Part shown: positions 44,527-52,983 of the stretch, piece after piece
Position numbering within the stretch: the stretch's first letter is position 1
Layout of the letters: each line of letters begins with the position of its first letter
Assembly (NCBI RefSeq): GCF_000550785.1
Contig: NZ_CP004350.1
Coordinates: 1,964,009 to 2,028,008 of the forward strand
Reading direction: 5' to 3'
From: Corynebacterium casei LMG S-19264
GTDB taxonomy: Bacteria > Actinomycetota > Actinomycetes > Mycobacteriales > Mycobacteriaceae
DNA: 64,000 nucleotides
Translations under genes and position numbers: made by a program
Notes under the pieces: model-generated
Database searches by the model: none
What the model was told of the DNA's origin: nothing
What the model saw: only the letters and a program-made list of their open reading frames with translations

Positions 44527-45897
44527 ATGTCTGATACTTCAACTCGCTCGGAAGCAACCAATAACAAGCGCTTCGGCCTGCCCAAGTGGGCGACCGGATT
44601 CGGCGCCCAAGTCTTCGCCGGCCTGATTATTGGTCTGATTTTAGGTTTCATCGCATCCGGCATGAGCTTGCAGTGGCTCTCGGACTTGCTTAGCGGTGTC
44701 GGCAACGCCTACGTGCAGCTGCTGCGCGTGATGGTTCCGCCGCTGATCTTCGCAGCGGTTGTCACTTCCGTGGCAAACCTGCGCAAGGTTGCCAACGCGG
44801 CAGCGCTCGCGGTATCCACGCTGGTGTGGTTCGCGATTACTGCATTCCTGTCCGTCCTCGTGGGTATCGCGGTCGCGCTTATTATGCGCCCCGGTGTTAA
44901 CTCCACGGTCGATCCATCATCTGCCGCCGATCCATCCCGCGTTGGTTCCTGGACTGGGTTTATCCAATCAATCGTGCCGGATAACTTTATCGGCCTGTCT
45001 GCATCGACAAGCGACGATGGCGTCTCTTTGTCTTTTGCTGCCCTGCAGCTACTGGTTATCTCCCTGGCCATCGGTATCGCTGCGGTTAAGGCCGGCGAAG
45101 CTGCCGACCCATTCCTGCGCTTTACCGAATCCTTCCTCAAGGTCATCCAGGTCATCCTGTGGTGGATCATCCGCCTGGCACCAATCGGTACCGCCGCGCT
45201 CATCGGTAAGGCTGTTGCAACCTACGGCTGGGATGCGCTCGGCTCCTTGGGCAAGTTCGTGCTCGCCATCTACGTCGGCCTCGCACTGGTACTCGCAGTT
45301 GTCTACCCAGCAGTAATGAAGTTCAACGGCATCAACACCATCGAGTTCTACAAGCGCGTCTGGCCAGTATTCTCCCTCGGCTTTGTTACCCGCTCCTCCA
45401 TGGGCGTCATGCCAGTCACCCAACGCGTCACCGAACGCTACATGGGCGTACCAGGCGAATACGCATCCTTTGCCATCCCACTGGGCGCGACCACCAAGAT
45501 GGACGGCTGTGCCTCCATCTACCCTGCTATCGCCGCAATCTTCGTTGCACAGTTCTACGACATCGACCTGACGCTGACCCACTACCTGCTGATCATCTTC
45601 GTCTCCGTCATCGGCTCCGCCGCAACCGCAGGCACCACCGGCGCAACCGTCATGCTGACCCTGACCCTGTCCACCCTGGGTCTGCCACTGGCTGGCGTTG
45701 GCCTGCTGCTCGCCGTCGAGCCAATCATCGACATGGGCCGCACCGCAGTCAACGTCACCGGCCAGTCCCTGGCTGCGACCATCGTGGCTAAGCGCGCAAA
45801 GATCCTGGACCAGGATGTTTGGGACGCTGGCGCCAAAGGCATCGAAGCAGCCGTCTCCCCTTCCCACAAGAAGGAAGACGCTGAGGTCAAGGCTTAA
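44527..45897 (+). CDS. dicarboxylate/amino acid:cation symporter (DAACS, SLC1 type)
   Basis: 456 residues. Helices and re-entrant loops of the GltP/DctA family: 'YVQLLRVMVPPLIFAAVVTS', 'LGFVTRSSMGVMPVT' (serine-rich hairpin region), 'GATTKMDGCASIYPAIAAIF' and 'GTTGATVMLTLTLSTLGLP', 'DMGRTAVNVTGQSLAATIV' (substrate Asp/Arg/Asn). The latter keeps the D-x-x-R-T-x-x-N-V pattern. It imports glutamate, aspartate or C4-dicarboxylates with Na+ or H+; which one is not clear. GAAAGGTACTGAGC precedes the ATG. A strong terminator follows. Confidence 0.92.
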   Translation: MSDTSTRSEATNNKRFGLPKWATGFGAQVFAGLIIGLILGFIASGMSLQWLSDLLSGVGNAYVQLLRVMVPPLIFAAVVTSVANLRKVANAAALAVSTLVWFAITAFLSVLVGIAVALIMRPGVNSTVDPSSAADPSRVGSWTGFIQSIVPDNFIGLSASTSDDGVSLSFAALQLLVISLAIGIAAVKAGEAADPFLRFTESFLKVIQVILWWIIRLAPIGTAALIGKAVATYGWDALGSLGKFVLAIYVGLALVLAVVYPAVMKFNGINTIEFYKRVWPVFSLGFVTRSSMGVMPVTQRVTERYMGVPGEYASFAIPLGATTKMDGCASIYPAIAAIFVAQFYDIDLTLTHYLLIIFVSVIGSAATAGTTGATVMLTLTLSTLGLPLAGVGLLLAVEPIIDMGRTAVNVTGQSLAATIVAKRAKILDQDVWDAGAKGIEAAVSPSHKKEDAEVKA

Positions 45898-45918
45898 CGC
45901 TTACTGACCCGTACTTCC

Positions 45919-45957
45919 GCGGCCCGCACCTGATTTTCTCGGTGCGGGCCGCTTTTT
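45919..45957 (+). terminator. terminator of the DAACS symporter gene
   Basis: Perfect 12-bp stem GCGGCCCGCACC / GGTGCGGGCCGC with a 10-nt loop, followed by T5. Confidence 0.93.
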
Positions 45958-46001
45958 GCTACCTTCTCCGCTGCCCCTTCCCGCGCCTCGTCCCGCCCGA
46001 T

Positions 46002-46069
46002 GTGCGCTTCGCGCTCACCGGGGAAAGCCAACTCGCCAGGCGCAGGACTTCGGTGAGCGCGAAGGGGAC
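46002..46069. repeat. 68-bp dyad element, copy R11
   Basis: Arms GTGCGCTTCGCGCTCAC and GTGAGCGCGAAGGGGAC, spacer 34 bp, centre CTCGCCAG. It lies between the facing terminators of the DAACS and PRC-barrel genes; the 340-bp gap holds nothing else. Confidence 0.88.
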
Positions 46070-46169
46070 GCGGCCATTTCAAGGAGGTATGCGGTGACCG
46101 CGGGCGCAGCTTGGAGTGAGGGATCTGTATGTCAAGGAAAGCGTTGAAAAGCAAAAAGAAAAAAGGAAA

Positions 46170-46193
46170 GTGCCCCGTGAGAACACGGAGCAC
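46170..46193 (-). terminator. terminator of the PRC-barrel gene
   Basis: Stem GTGCCCCGTG / CACGGAGCAC, 4-nt loop; on the minus strand followed by TTTCCTTTTTTC. Confidence 0.88.
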
Positions 46194-46237
46194 TACAGAA
46201 AAGCTTTTAGAAGCGCGGGCGCTTCCTCGTCGGGCGG

Positions 46238-47104
46238 CTACTTCTGGTTAAGGCCTTCGACGCCGTCGTCGTCGACCCCACCAGTGTTTGCTTGGAGGTC
46301 GTCTTCTTCGGAATTTGGAACCTGCTCGACGCGGATTTCTTCGTGGGTTACTGGTACTTCAACAGTCTGAGTCTCAGTAACAACGTACTTGCGCAGGCGG
46401 GTCTCGCCAGCGGGGACGCCGGACTGTGTGCTGGCCACTTCTGAAGTGTCGGTTGTGCCCGCGTTTTCGGTGACCTCGGTGGAACCTACCGCTGCGGTCT
46501 CGGCGGCAGTGTTGCCAGGGATGTCGGTGGTGTGGGTGGAGGAAGCACCGGCATCGTACTCGCGAACATTATCGGAGAAGTCTGGATGTGGGCGCTCATT
46601 ATCGGATGAGAAATCTGGATTGTTGGCGGCAGCGCCAGCAACACCGGCTCCTGCCACGCCCGCACCAGCAGCACCTGCGCCGGCAACACCCGCGCCCGCA
46701 TCAGTGTCAGTGGCACCAGCGTCACCGTGACTATAAGTATCAGTGTCGGTGGTGGTTCCTGGGCGCTCGCCGCCGGTGTAGCCCTCCACGTGGGAGGCGC
46801 CGGAAATGCCGTAGTGATCGTAGATTTCGGTCTGCTGGTCTGGGGTTAGTGGCTTGTCAGTATCGAAATCGGGGGCGTCTTTAATGCGGTCCTTGGGGAA
46901 GGCAAGGGTCAGATTGTTGCCGTCGATGGAATGGCCACGCAGTGGCACAAGCGAGTTGCCCATGCCGAAAAGGCCGTGGTTGACGTCCACGAAGGTTGGC
47001 TGGCCGGAGTCGTCGTCGACGAAGACTTCGTTGACATCGCCAAGCTTGTCGCCGTTGTTGTCGTATGCGGTTGCGGAGAGCAGGTCTTGAACATTCTTAG
47101 ACAT
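46238..47104 (-). CDS. PRC-barrel / DUF2382 protein
   Basis: 288 residues. N-terminal PRC-barrel-like domain ('LSATAYDNNGDKLGDVNEVF', 'GQPTFVDVNHGLFG'), a long linker of GAG/VAG/AAG repeats (about residues 130-165) and a Ser/Thr/Glu-rich stretch, then the DUF2382 motif 'RLRKYVVTETQTVEVPVTHE' with 'EIRVEQVP' at the end. This layout is common in actinobacteria and often stress-induced; no biochemical role is established. No signal peptide, so cytosolic. Single gene. Confidence 0.88.
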   Translation of the reverse strand: MSKNVQDLLSATAYDNNGDKLGDVNEVFVDDDSGQPTFVDVNHGLFGMGNSLVPLRGHSIDGNNLTLAFPKDRIKDAPDFDTDKPLTPDQQTEIYDHYGISGASHVEGYTGGERPGTTTDTDTYSHGDAGATDTDAGAGVAGAGAAGAGVAGAGVAGAAANNPDFSSDNERPHPDFSDNVREYDAGASSTHTTDIPGNTAAETAAVGSTEVTENAGTTDTSEVASTQSGVPAGETRLRKYVVTETQTVEVPVTHEEIRVEQVPNSEEDDLQANTGGVDDDGVEGLNQK

Positions 47105-47356
47105 TGAAAAGACTATCCTTTCCTCGATGTGAGGTAGATTGTTTCTTCTTTCGCTGTCGCACTCCCCATCGACCCTGCTAGGGCATTAATTCCTATCATC
47201 GGAGCGCTAGAATCCAGGCTAAGCAAATTCTTTGGCTTGTGCCGAAATGTTTGCCGGTTTGCGCATCGAAAAGCAGCAAAGCGCCTGTACAGAACTGCAA
47301 TTACAAGTTGGTAAAGATGGCATTGATGTTTGGCACGCGCGGTAGTTGGGTGCACA

Positions 47357-48016
47357 ATGGCGGGTATGAAGTTTGCGCAGCGTCGTCCCTCGCCCATGAA
47401 TGGTGTCAAGCCGAGCAAGCAAGATTTGGAGCAGTTTCGCCTGGCACCGGTGGATGACATCGTTCCGGCAGCGGATGAGACGCAGCGTTTGCGCATGCTG
47501 ATTGTGGGGGTAAATCCAACTCCGTGGACGGCGGCGGTCAATGCGCCGTTTGCGCATCCAGCAAATAGGTTTTGGCCATCGCTGCAGCGTGGCGGAATTA
47601 TGAGCCAGCTTGTCGATGCCTCCGCGGGTCTTCCCGACTCCGCCCTTCAAGAGTTTGCGGACAAGCGTATTGGGCTGACCAATTTTGTGTCAGAGCTGGC
47701 CACCGCGCGGGCGAGTGAGCTCACGAAGGAGCAGCTACGTGAGGGTGCGGCTCGGATCGTGAAGATGGTTTCCCGACTGCGCCCGGAAGCGGTGGCGGTT
47801 ACGGGAATTACGGCTTATCGGGATGCGTTTGGTCTGCGCAAGGCGAAGTTGGGTTTGCAGGATCCGGCGCTGGTGGAGGTTCCAGCCGGGTGGCCGCGCG
47901 ATGTGCAGTTGTGGGTAGTTCCGCAGCCCAGCGGCATTAATGCGCACGAGAATATCGATTCGCTGGGCGCCAAGTGGGCTGCGGTGTGGAATGCCACGGA
48001 GCCCGAAGCACACTAG
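47357..48016 (+). CDS. mug: G/U mismatch-specific uracil/thymine DNA glycosylase (Mug type)
   Basis: About 219 residues. Uracil-glycosylase superfamily, family 2: 'LIVGVNPTPWTAAVNAPFAH' with 'PANRFWPSL' matches the Mug active-site loop G-[IV]-N-P (catalytic Asn), and 'PQPSGINAHENIDS' matches the second motif N-P-S-G with Gln for Asn. It removes uracil or thymine opposite G, and ethenocytosine. Start region is uncertain (ATG 47357, 47366 or 47396). The end lies 3 bp from convergent pcp. Confidence 0.88.
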   Translation: MAGMKFAQRRPSPMNGVKPSKQDLEQFRLAPVDDIVPAADETQRLRMLIVGVNPTPWTAAVNAPFAHPANRFWPSLQRGGIMSQLVDASAGLPDSALQEFADKRIGLTNFVSELATARASELTKEQLREGAARIVKMVSRLRPEAVAVTGITAYRDAFGLRKAKLGLQDPALVEVPAGWPRDVQLWVVPQPSGINAHENIDSLGAKWAAVWNATEPEAH

Positions 48017-48019
48017 CGC

Positions 48020-48664
48020 CTAATGCAGATTGCCAAGCAGCGAATCGCCCGTAGGTTCGTCAGGTTCGTCCGCGATGAGGGCTCCAAGCGCGGCGGTGAT
48101 GCCGGCAACCAGGTCATCGAGAGGCACGGCAGGTTGCTGGTGTTGCTCCGGTATATAAGGAACATGGATAAATCCAGCGAGAATATCTAAGTCAGAGGAC
48201 GCGAGATAATCCAGCACCGAATACATCAGGAAATTACAGACAAACGTGCCGGCGGTGGTGGAAAGCTCCGCCGGAATGTTGTGTGCACGGATGGCTTGCA
48301 CCATGGATTTCACCGGCAGCGTGGCAAAGTAGGCGGTGGGCCCGGCGGGATTAATGGGGGCATCTACAAGCAACGCTCCCGCGTTGTCCGCGATTGGTGC
48401 GTCGATGAGGTTAATCGCGACGCGCTCGGGCGTAATCGCGTGGCGACCGCCGGCTTGGCCGAGGCAGACAACGGCGTCGGGCATATGCTTGTCGATGTTC
48501 TGCCGCGCCACCTTTGCTGCCAGCGCAAACTCGGTGGGAATCTCGGACGTAATGATGTGCGTATCGCCAATATTGTGGGGCAGGCGGCGCGCGATTTCGA
48601 GCGAAGGATTGATGTCTTCGCCGCCGAAAGCATCAAAAGCTGTGACAAGGATTGTGCGGACCAT
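48020..48664 (-). CDS. pcp: pyroglutamyl-peptidase I
   Basis: 214 residues. C15 cysteine peptidase, removes N-terminal pyroglutamate. 'ILVTAFDAFGGEDINPSLE' is the family start; the catalytic Cys stands in 'STTAGTFVCNFLMYSVLDY', His in 'GFIHVPYIPEQ', and Glu in 'PERVAINLID' region. Length normal. Convergent with mug, 3 bp apart. Confidence 0.93.
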   Translation of the reverse strand: MVRTILVTAFDAFGGEDINPSLEIARRLPHNIGDTHIITSEIPTEFALAAKVARQNIDKHMPDAVVCLGQAGGRHAITPERVAINLIDAPIADNAGALLVDAPINPAGPTAYFATLPVKSMVQAIRAHNIPAELSTTAGTFVCNFLMYSVLDYLASSDLDILAGFIHVPYIPEQHQQPAVPLDDLVAGITAALGALIADEPDEPTGDSLLGNLH

Positions 48665-48761
48665 GTCTCTACCCTAGGGGAACTAAACCTTACGCAGCGT
48701 TAATTGGGCTGATAGTTTGTACTGTGGAATTTGTTTAGCGCCGAATAGACCGGAGTTTTAA

Positions 48762-50111
48762 ATGAGCAAAAAGTCCCTCAGTCCAATTCTTGCCACGGCG
48801 GCGGTTGTTGCGCTGAGCGCGACGCTTGCGCCGGTGGCAACCGCCCAAAGCTCGATGTCTTCTCTGTTTTCTGGAAGCTCCTCTGGATCTTCGAGTAGTT
48901 CCGGAAACAATGGCGGTGGCGGAAATGGCCACGCTCAGGAAGTCTCCCCCGGCATTGATACCACCTTGATTGGGGATCTGCTGGGGCCCGAGCTTTCGGA
49001 AGAAATCGGCCTGTTGGTCGGCGACTTGGGCGTTATGGCGCAATTTGGTGAGGGCGAGGAGATTGCCATCATCTTCGGTGATTCTTGGCGCGGCAACAAG
49101 CTGGGCAATGGTGACTGGATCCGTATCCCTGGTGTTGTGGGCGTGAAGCAAAATGGCCGCATCAAGATTTTGCGCCCGCTCAATGAAGGCGATATCGCAC
49201 AAGAGCTGGTGGATATCCCCGAAGACGGCATCTTGACGGTTATTCCGTCGGACATCATCAACATTGATGGCACTTTGTACATGCAGGGAATGCGTGTGCG
49301 TGGGATTGGCAACGTGCTGCAGACTCATATTTGGCGTTCGACGGACAATGGCCAGAACTGGGACCGAATTGGAACTGCCAAGCCAGGCTTCAACTCTGGG
49401 ATGACCAACCTGATTTCCTGGGCAGAAGGTCCGGATGGATACATTTATCAAGCTTCGACGCAGTTCCAGCGCAAAGATGATGTCTACTTGCAGCGCTTTA
49501 AGCCAGAAGACATCGCAAATTATGGCAAGTGGGAGTATTTCCAGCGGGATACTGGTCAGTGGACGGGAAAGATTGGCAAGCCAATCTTGTCCACCGATGT
49601 GCGCGCGGGTGAGCTAAACCTGCGCTACATCGAGGGCCACTGGGTCTTGGCGATGTTTAATGAGCAGCGCATGGCAATTGAGGTGCGAATCTCTAGAGAA
49701 ATCGACACCGATTGGAATGCGATTAAACCTGCCGATGTCGTGGTGTCCGGTCCCTGGAACCAGACCCAGGACGAAAATAACTTCTCACAGCTCTATGGCG
49801 CCTACATTGTTCCAGGCTCCACACTGGGCCACATGGACTTGGTAGTTTCCCAGTGGAAGACCAGCGATGACTCCCGCTATAACTCCACGCAGTTCAACGT
49901 TAAGGGCTTGGATAAGTTCTTCGGCGTGACGCCGCAAACCAACACGATGCTGCGGATGGCGCCGCAGATGGATGAATCCGCGCGCGGAAACCAGGATGTC
50001 ATCGAGGTATCGGAGGCTCCAAACACCGAGCTACAACAGCAGTCCGCAGCCACCCAGGGTGAGTCAGTTGAGACACTCCCTGAAGACATCACGGTTGTGC
50101 CTTTGCGTTAA
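48762..50111 (+). CDS. secreted DUF4185-domain protein
   Basis: 449 residues. N-terminal signal 'ILATAAVVALSATLAPVATA' with cleavage after ATA-Q, a Ser/Gly-rich stretch (SSGSSSSSGNNGGGG), then the DUF4185 propeller-like domain ('IIFGDSWRGNKLGNGDWIRI', 'MRVRGIGNVLQTHIW', 'YIVPGSTLGHMDLVVSQW'). Relatives are secreted by mycobacteria and corynebacteria and look like carbohydrate-active beta-propellers; some have been described as arabinan-degrading enzymes, but I cannot assign that here. A terminator follows. Confidence 0.86.
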   Translation: MSKKSLSPILATAAVVALSATLAPVATAQSSMSSLFSGSSSGSSSSSGNNGGGGNGHAQEVSPGIDTTLIGDLLGPELSEEIGLLVGDLGVMAQFGEGEEIAIIFGDSWRGNKLGNGDWIRIPGVVGVKQNGRIKILRPLNEGDIAQELVDIPEDGILTVIPSDIINIDGTLYMQGMRVRGIGNVLQTHIWRSTDNGQNWDRIGTAKPGFNSGMTNLISWAEGPDGYIYQASTQFQRKDDVYLQRFKPEDIANYGKWEYFQRDTGQWTGKIGKPILSTDVRAGELNLRYIEGHWVLAMFNEQRMAIEVRISREIDTDWNAIKPADVVVSGPWNQTQDENNFSQLYGAYIVPGSTLGHMDLVVSQWKTSDDSRYNSTQFNVKGLDKFFGVTPQTNTMLRMAPQMDESARGNQDVIEVSEAPNTELQQQSAATQGESVETLPEDITVVPLR

Positions 50112-50176
50112 TACCTGGCCTGTGAATCCTAGGCTTCGAAACCTAGACAGTAGCTCTACGCCACGCAGAAATAAAT

Positions 50177-50216
50177 CCTCTTGGGACGAACAAAATTTGT
50201 TCACCAAGAGGTTTTT
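50177..50216 (+). terminator. terminator of the DUF4185 gene
   Basis: Stem CCTCTTGG / CCAAGAGG with an inner GAACAAA/TTTGTTC stem, then T5. Confidence 0.9.
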
Positions 50217-50232
50217 GCGTTTTCTAGGAAGG

Positions 50233-50278
50233 GTGACGCGGTGCGCACCTTGCCTAAAGAAGACTATTTCTTCACTAC
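50233..50278. repeat. left 46-bp target duplication of the IS
   Basis: Identical to 51956-52001 (begins GTGACGCGGTGCG, ends TTCTTCACTAC). It contains a copy of the last codons and stop of the higA-like gene. Confidence 0.93.
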
Positions 50279-51955
50279 CTGACTTGGCTCACGTTTCGGT
50301 GTTGTCACGTCATCTAAGTCCGTGACCTGCGGGGCTTCGGCGGAATTCGGCGAGAAACCGTACTAAACAGTCAGTCCTGGACCGGTAGACTCCTGAACAT
50401 GCAGCCCAGGATCCGCACCGTGACCACCGCCTCCGGGGCTACTGCGGTGCAGATCATCTACTCCTACGCTGGTGGTGCGACCTCGATGGAACACCTCGGC
50501 TCAGCCCACACCGACGCCGAACTTGCCGCGCTGAAGGCCGAAGCCGCCCGACGACTCCAGGGCAACCAGCTCGAACTCGGCCTGGACCTCGACGTCACCG
50601 ATATCCCAGCAGTCCGTGGGACAGGCACCGAAGAGCAACCGTGGGAGGTCACCGCACAACGCTCCGGCTACCTGCTCGACGCGATCGACACCGCCTATAG
50701 GGCAATCGGCCTGGACGTTGCTGCCGACAATGATGACGTGTTCGCTGGCCTGGTCACCGCCCGGATCCTGCAGCCAGGCTCGAAGTACGACTCCATCCGT
50801 GTGCTGGCCGAAGCCGGAGCAACCTCGGCGAGTTACTCGACGATTAAGCGCCGACTGCCTCGCTACGCCACTGACGAGTTCCGCGACGCGGTCACCGCCG
50901 TGTGCGCTGATCATGCGGGCATCGGGCCGACGTCACTGGTGCTCTACGACGTAACCACCCTCTACTGGGAAGCTGACGAAGGTGACGGGTTCCGTGAGCC
51001 CGGGTTCAGTAAGGAGCGCCGGATTGATCCGCAGATCACCGTCGGCATGCTCACTGACGTGAACGGGTTCCCACTGCGCATCCAGGCTTTTGAAGGGAAC
51101 AGGGCGGAAACGAAGACGTTCCTTCCCTCGGTGGAAGCGTTCATGGACACCTACGACCTGCATGACGTCACCGTCGTCGCCGACGCCGGGATGATCAGTG
51201 AGGCCAACCGGCGGGACCTGGACGCCGCCGGCCTGTCATATGTCCTGGGTGGCAAGACCAGGGAGTTGCCGTACCCGATCTGGAAGTGGCGCAACGACCA
51301 TCCCGGGGTCGAGTACACCCACGATCAGATCTGGGTCAGCCGGGATCCCGGCGACCCGGCCAAGGGGATCCGACCGTCACGGACGATCTACCACTACTCC
51401 GCCGACCGAGCCCGCCGGACCGTCAAGGGGATTGACGAGTCACTGCGCAAGGCCCGCAACATCGCAGAAGGAAAGACCCCGGTCAAGCGCAACCGGTACG
51501 TGAAAATGGGAAAGACGACCAAGGAAGTCAACCTCGAACTCGCTTCCCAGCACCGCGAGCTGGCAGGGATCAAAGCCTACGTGACCAGCAGGTTGGATGA
51601 GGATCCGATGGTGATCATCGGCTACTACCGGCGGTTGTTTCAGATTGAGCGGTCATTCCGGATGGCGAAGTCGGATCTGAAGGCCCGACCGATCTTCCAC
51701 ACGCTCAAGCAGTCGATTGATGCTCACCTGACGGTGGTGATGGCGGCGTTGGCGGTGGGTCGTTGGCTGGAGTCGGCATCGGGGTGGTCGTTGAAGAAAC
51801 TGGTGCAGACGCTGCGTGGTTACCGGGAGATGCGGATCAATGTCGGCGGGCACGAGGCGGTCGCGGCAGTGCCGCTACCGCCGGAGTTAGTAGAAATCGT
51901 GAGCGATATTCGGCGCCGTGCCGTGGGAACACCGTACTAATCTGAGCCAAGTCAG
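50279..51955 (+). mobile_element. IS1634-like insertion sequence, 1677 bp
   Basis: Perfect 13-bp terminal inverted repeats CTGACTTGGCTCA (50279-50291) and TGAGCCAAGTCAG (51943-51955), one transposase gene, and a 46-bp direct repeat outside both ends. Unusually long and variable target duplications are established for IS1634 of Mycoplasma and IS1549 of Mycobacterium, the relatives of this transposase. Identical duplications and an intact gene suggest a recent, possibly active insertion. Confidence 0.93.
50399..51940 (+). CDS. IS1634-family (IS4 superfamily) transposase
   Basis: 513 residues, complete. DDE transposase with 'LVLYDVTTLYWEADEGDGF' (first Asp), 'VTVVADAGMISEANRRDL' (second Asp) and 'YYRRLFQIERSFRMAKSDL' with Y-x2-R-x3-I-E-R-S-F (the Y-R-E/K box with catalytic Glu), then 'RPIFHTLKQSIDAHLTVVMA'. 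This is the IS1634/IS1549 branch. It ends 3 bp before the right terminal repeat. G+C-rich like high-GC actinobacteria. Confidence 0.95.
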   Translation: MQPRIRTVTTASGATAVQIIYSYAGGATSMEHLGSAHTDAELAALKAEAARRLQGNQLELGLDLDVTDIPAVRGTGTEEQPWEVTAQRSGYLLDAIDTAYRAIGLDVAADNDDVFAGLVTARILQPGSKYDSIRVLAEAGATSASYSTIKRRLPRYATDEFRDAVTAVCADHAGIGPTSLVLYDVTTLYWEADEGDGFREPGFSKERRIDPQITVGMLTDVNGFPLRIQAFEGNRAETKTFLPSVEAFMDTYDLHDVTVVADAGMISEANRRDLDAAGLSYVLGGKTRELPYPIWKWRNDHPGVEYTHDQIWVSRDPGDPAKGIRPSRTIYHYSADRARRTVKGIDESLRKARNIAEGKTPVKRNRYVKMGKTTKEVNLELASQHRELAGIKAYVTSRLDEDPMVIIGYYRRLFQIERSFRMAKSDLKARPIFHTLKQSIDAHLTVVMAALAVGRWLESASGWSLKKLVQTLRGYREMRINVGGHEAVAAVPLPPELVEIVSDIRRRAVGTPY

Positions 51956-52001
51956 GTGACGCGGTGCGCACCTTGCCTAAAGAAGACTATTTCTTCACTA
52001 C
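51956..52001. repeat. right 46-bp target duplication of the IS
   Basis: Identical to 50233-50278. The stop codon of the higA-like gene (51987-51989) lies inside it, so the gene stays whole despite the insertion. Confidence 0.93.
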
Positions 52002-52361
52002 TGCTAAATTCTCGCCACCATCAAAGATGGAACGACCATGCGGTTGAATATCAAAGAGGCTGTCGCCCAGTTGCTGGCGCGCTATCTCAAGCGAGTGGTG
52101 TGCATCAATGCTCATCCAGAAATGAGCCGAGGTACCGAAGTACCGGCTGAGTCGCAGGGCGAGTTCAGCGCACAAACGATTGTTTCCGGACATTGCTTCT
52201 TCAAGTTGTTCAACAGGCATGTTGATTGCAAGCGCCAAATGGTGAACATTCATGCCGAAACGGTCCAAAAACTCCTCTTGCAGAAGCTCACCCAGTGATG
52301 CAGAAGCTAACATGTCTACCTCCAAGTCGTTGCCTTCATATTCGTGTTTCATTTGTTCCAC
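51987..52361 (-). CDS. HigA/VapI-like antitoxin, without a toxin gene nearby
   Basis: 124 residues. XRE-type helix-turn-helix of the HigA family: 'GELLQEEFLDRFGMNVHHLA', 'LAINMPVEQLEEAMSGNNRL' and 'AELALRLSRYFGTSAHFWM'. HigA binds and neutralises a RelE-like HigB ribonuclease, whose gene normally lies directly upstream. Here the 620 bp upstream have no open frame of that kind, so this is an orphan antitoxin or a plain regulator. Its last five codons are inside the IS target duplication. Confidence 0.85.
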   Translation of the reverse strand: MEQMKHEYEGNDLEVDMLASASLGELLQEEFLDRFGMNVHHLALAINMPVEQLEEAMSGNNRLCAELALRLSRYFGTSAHFWMSIDAHHSLEIARQQLGDSLFDIQPHGRSIFDGGENLAVVKK

Positions 52362-52983
52362 CGTATCGAAACAGGCCAGTCTTTCGCGAGTATAACGAAT
52401 GTATTACAGCAGGCAGACGGCACTTTCTTAAGAAATTCAGACCGCGTCGACGTCAAGATTAAACTAGACCTTTAAAGTCCAATAACGGATACATAACTTT
52501 ATTGAGACAGGGCTCCACACCCTCATGTAGGAACTTTTTCAATCAAAACTATACACATTAATCATTGGGAAGAATAGAGCGAGCCAAACTATTAAAAACA
52601 AAGCAAGGGCCACATGTGCAGCGGCCATGAATTACACATCACATATCCAATATTCAACACTTTAACGACAAAAGCATTGAGCTCTGAACATATTAGTTAG
52701 CAAACATTCGTTACCAAAAGTGTTCGATACCGGGTTTTTCTCAATCTTCGCAGCAGCCTAGTTCGCATTTAGAAAGTTTCCATCAACCTTTTGGCGCGAA
52801 CTTCGCTAACTACCTCAATCAAGGGGTAGGGCCCCGAAGCGCTCCCCCTATACGGGCGGGTGAATTGTCGATTTTGAAGTGTTGAACAAAATGACGGACT
52901 TTTGGTGGCGCGTAGCCGAATACAGAAGAATTTCGTTCAGGGTGTTATCCGTATACTCCCCACGAGAAGCGAAGGGGATAATC
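52362..52983. other. gene-free A+T-rich stretch
   Basis: 620 bp between the divergent higA-like gene and the BASS transporter. I find no open frame with family resemblance, no long inverted repeat and no terminator. The left end should hold the higA promoter; the right end has AAGGGG as ribosome site of the transporter. The A+T-rich composition suggests a degraded or acquired segment. Confidence 0.5.
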
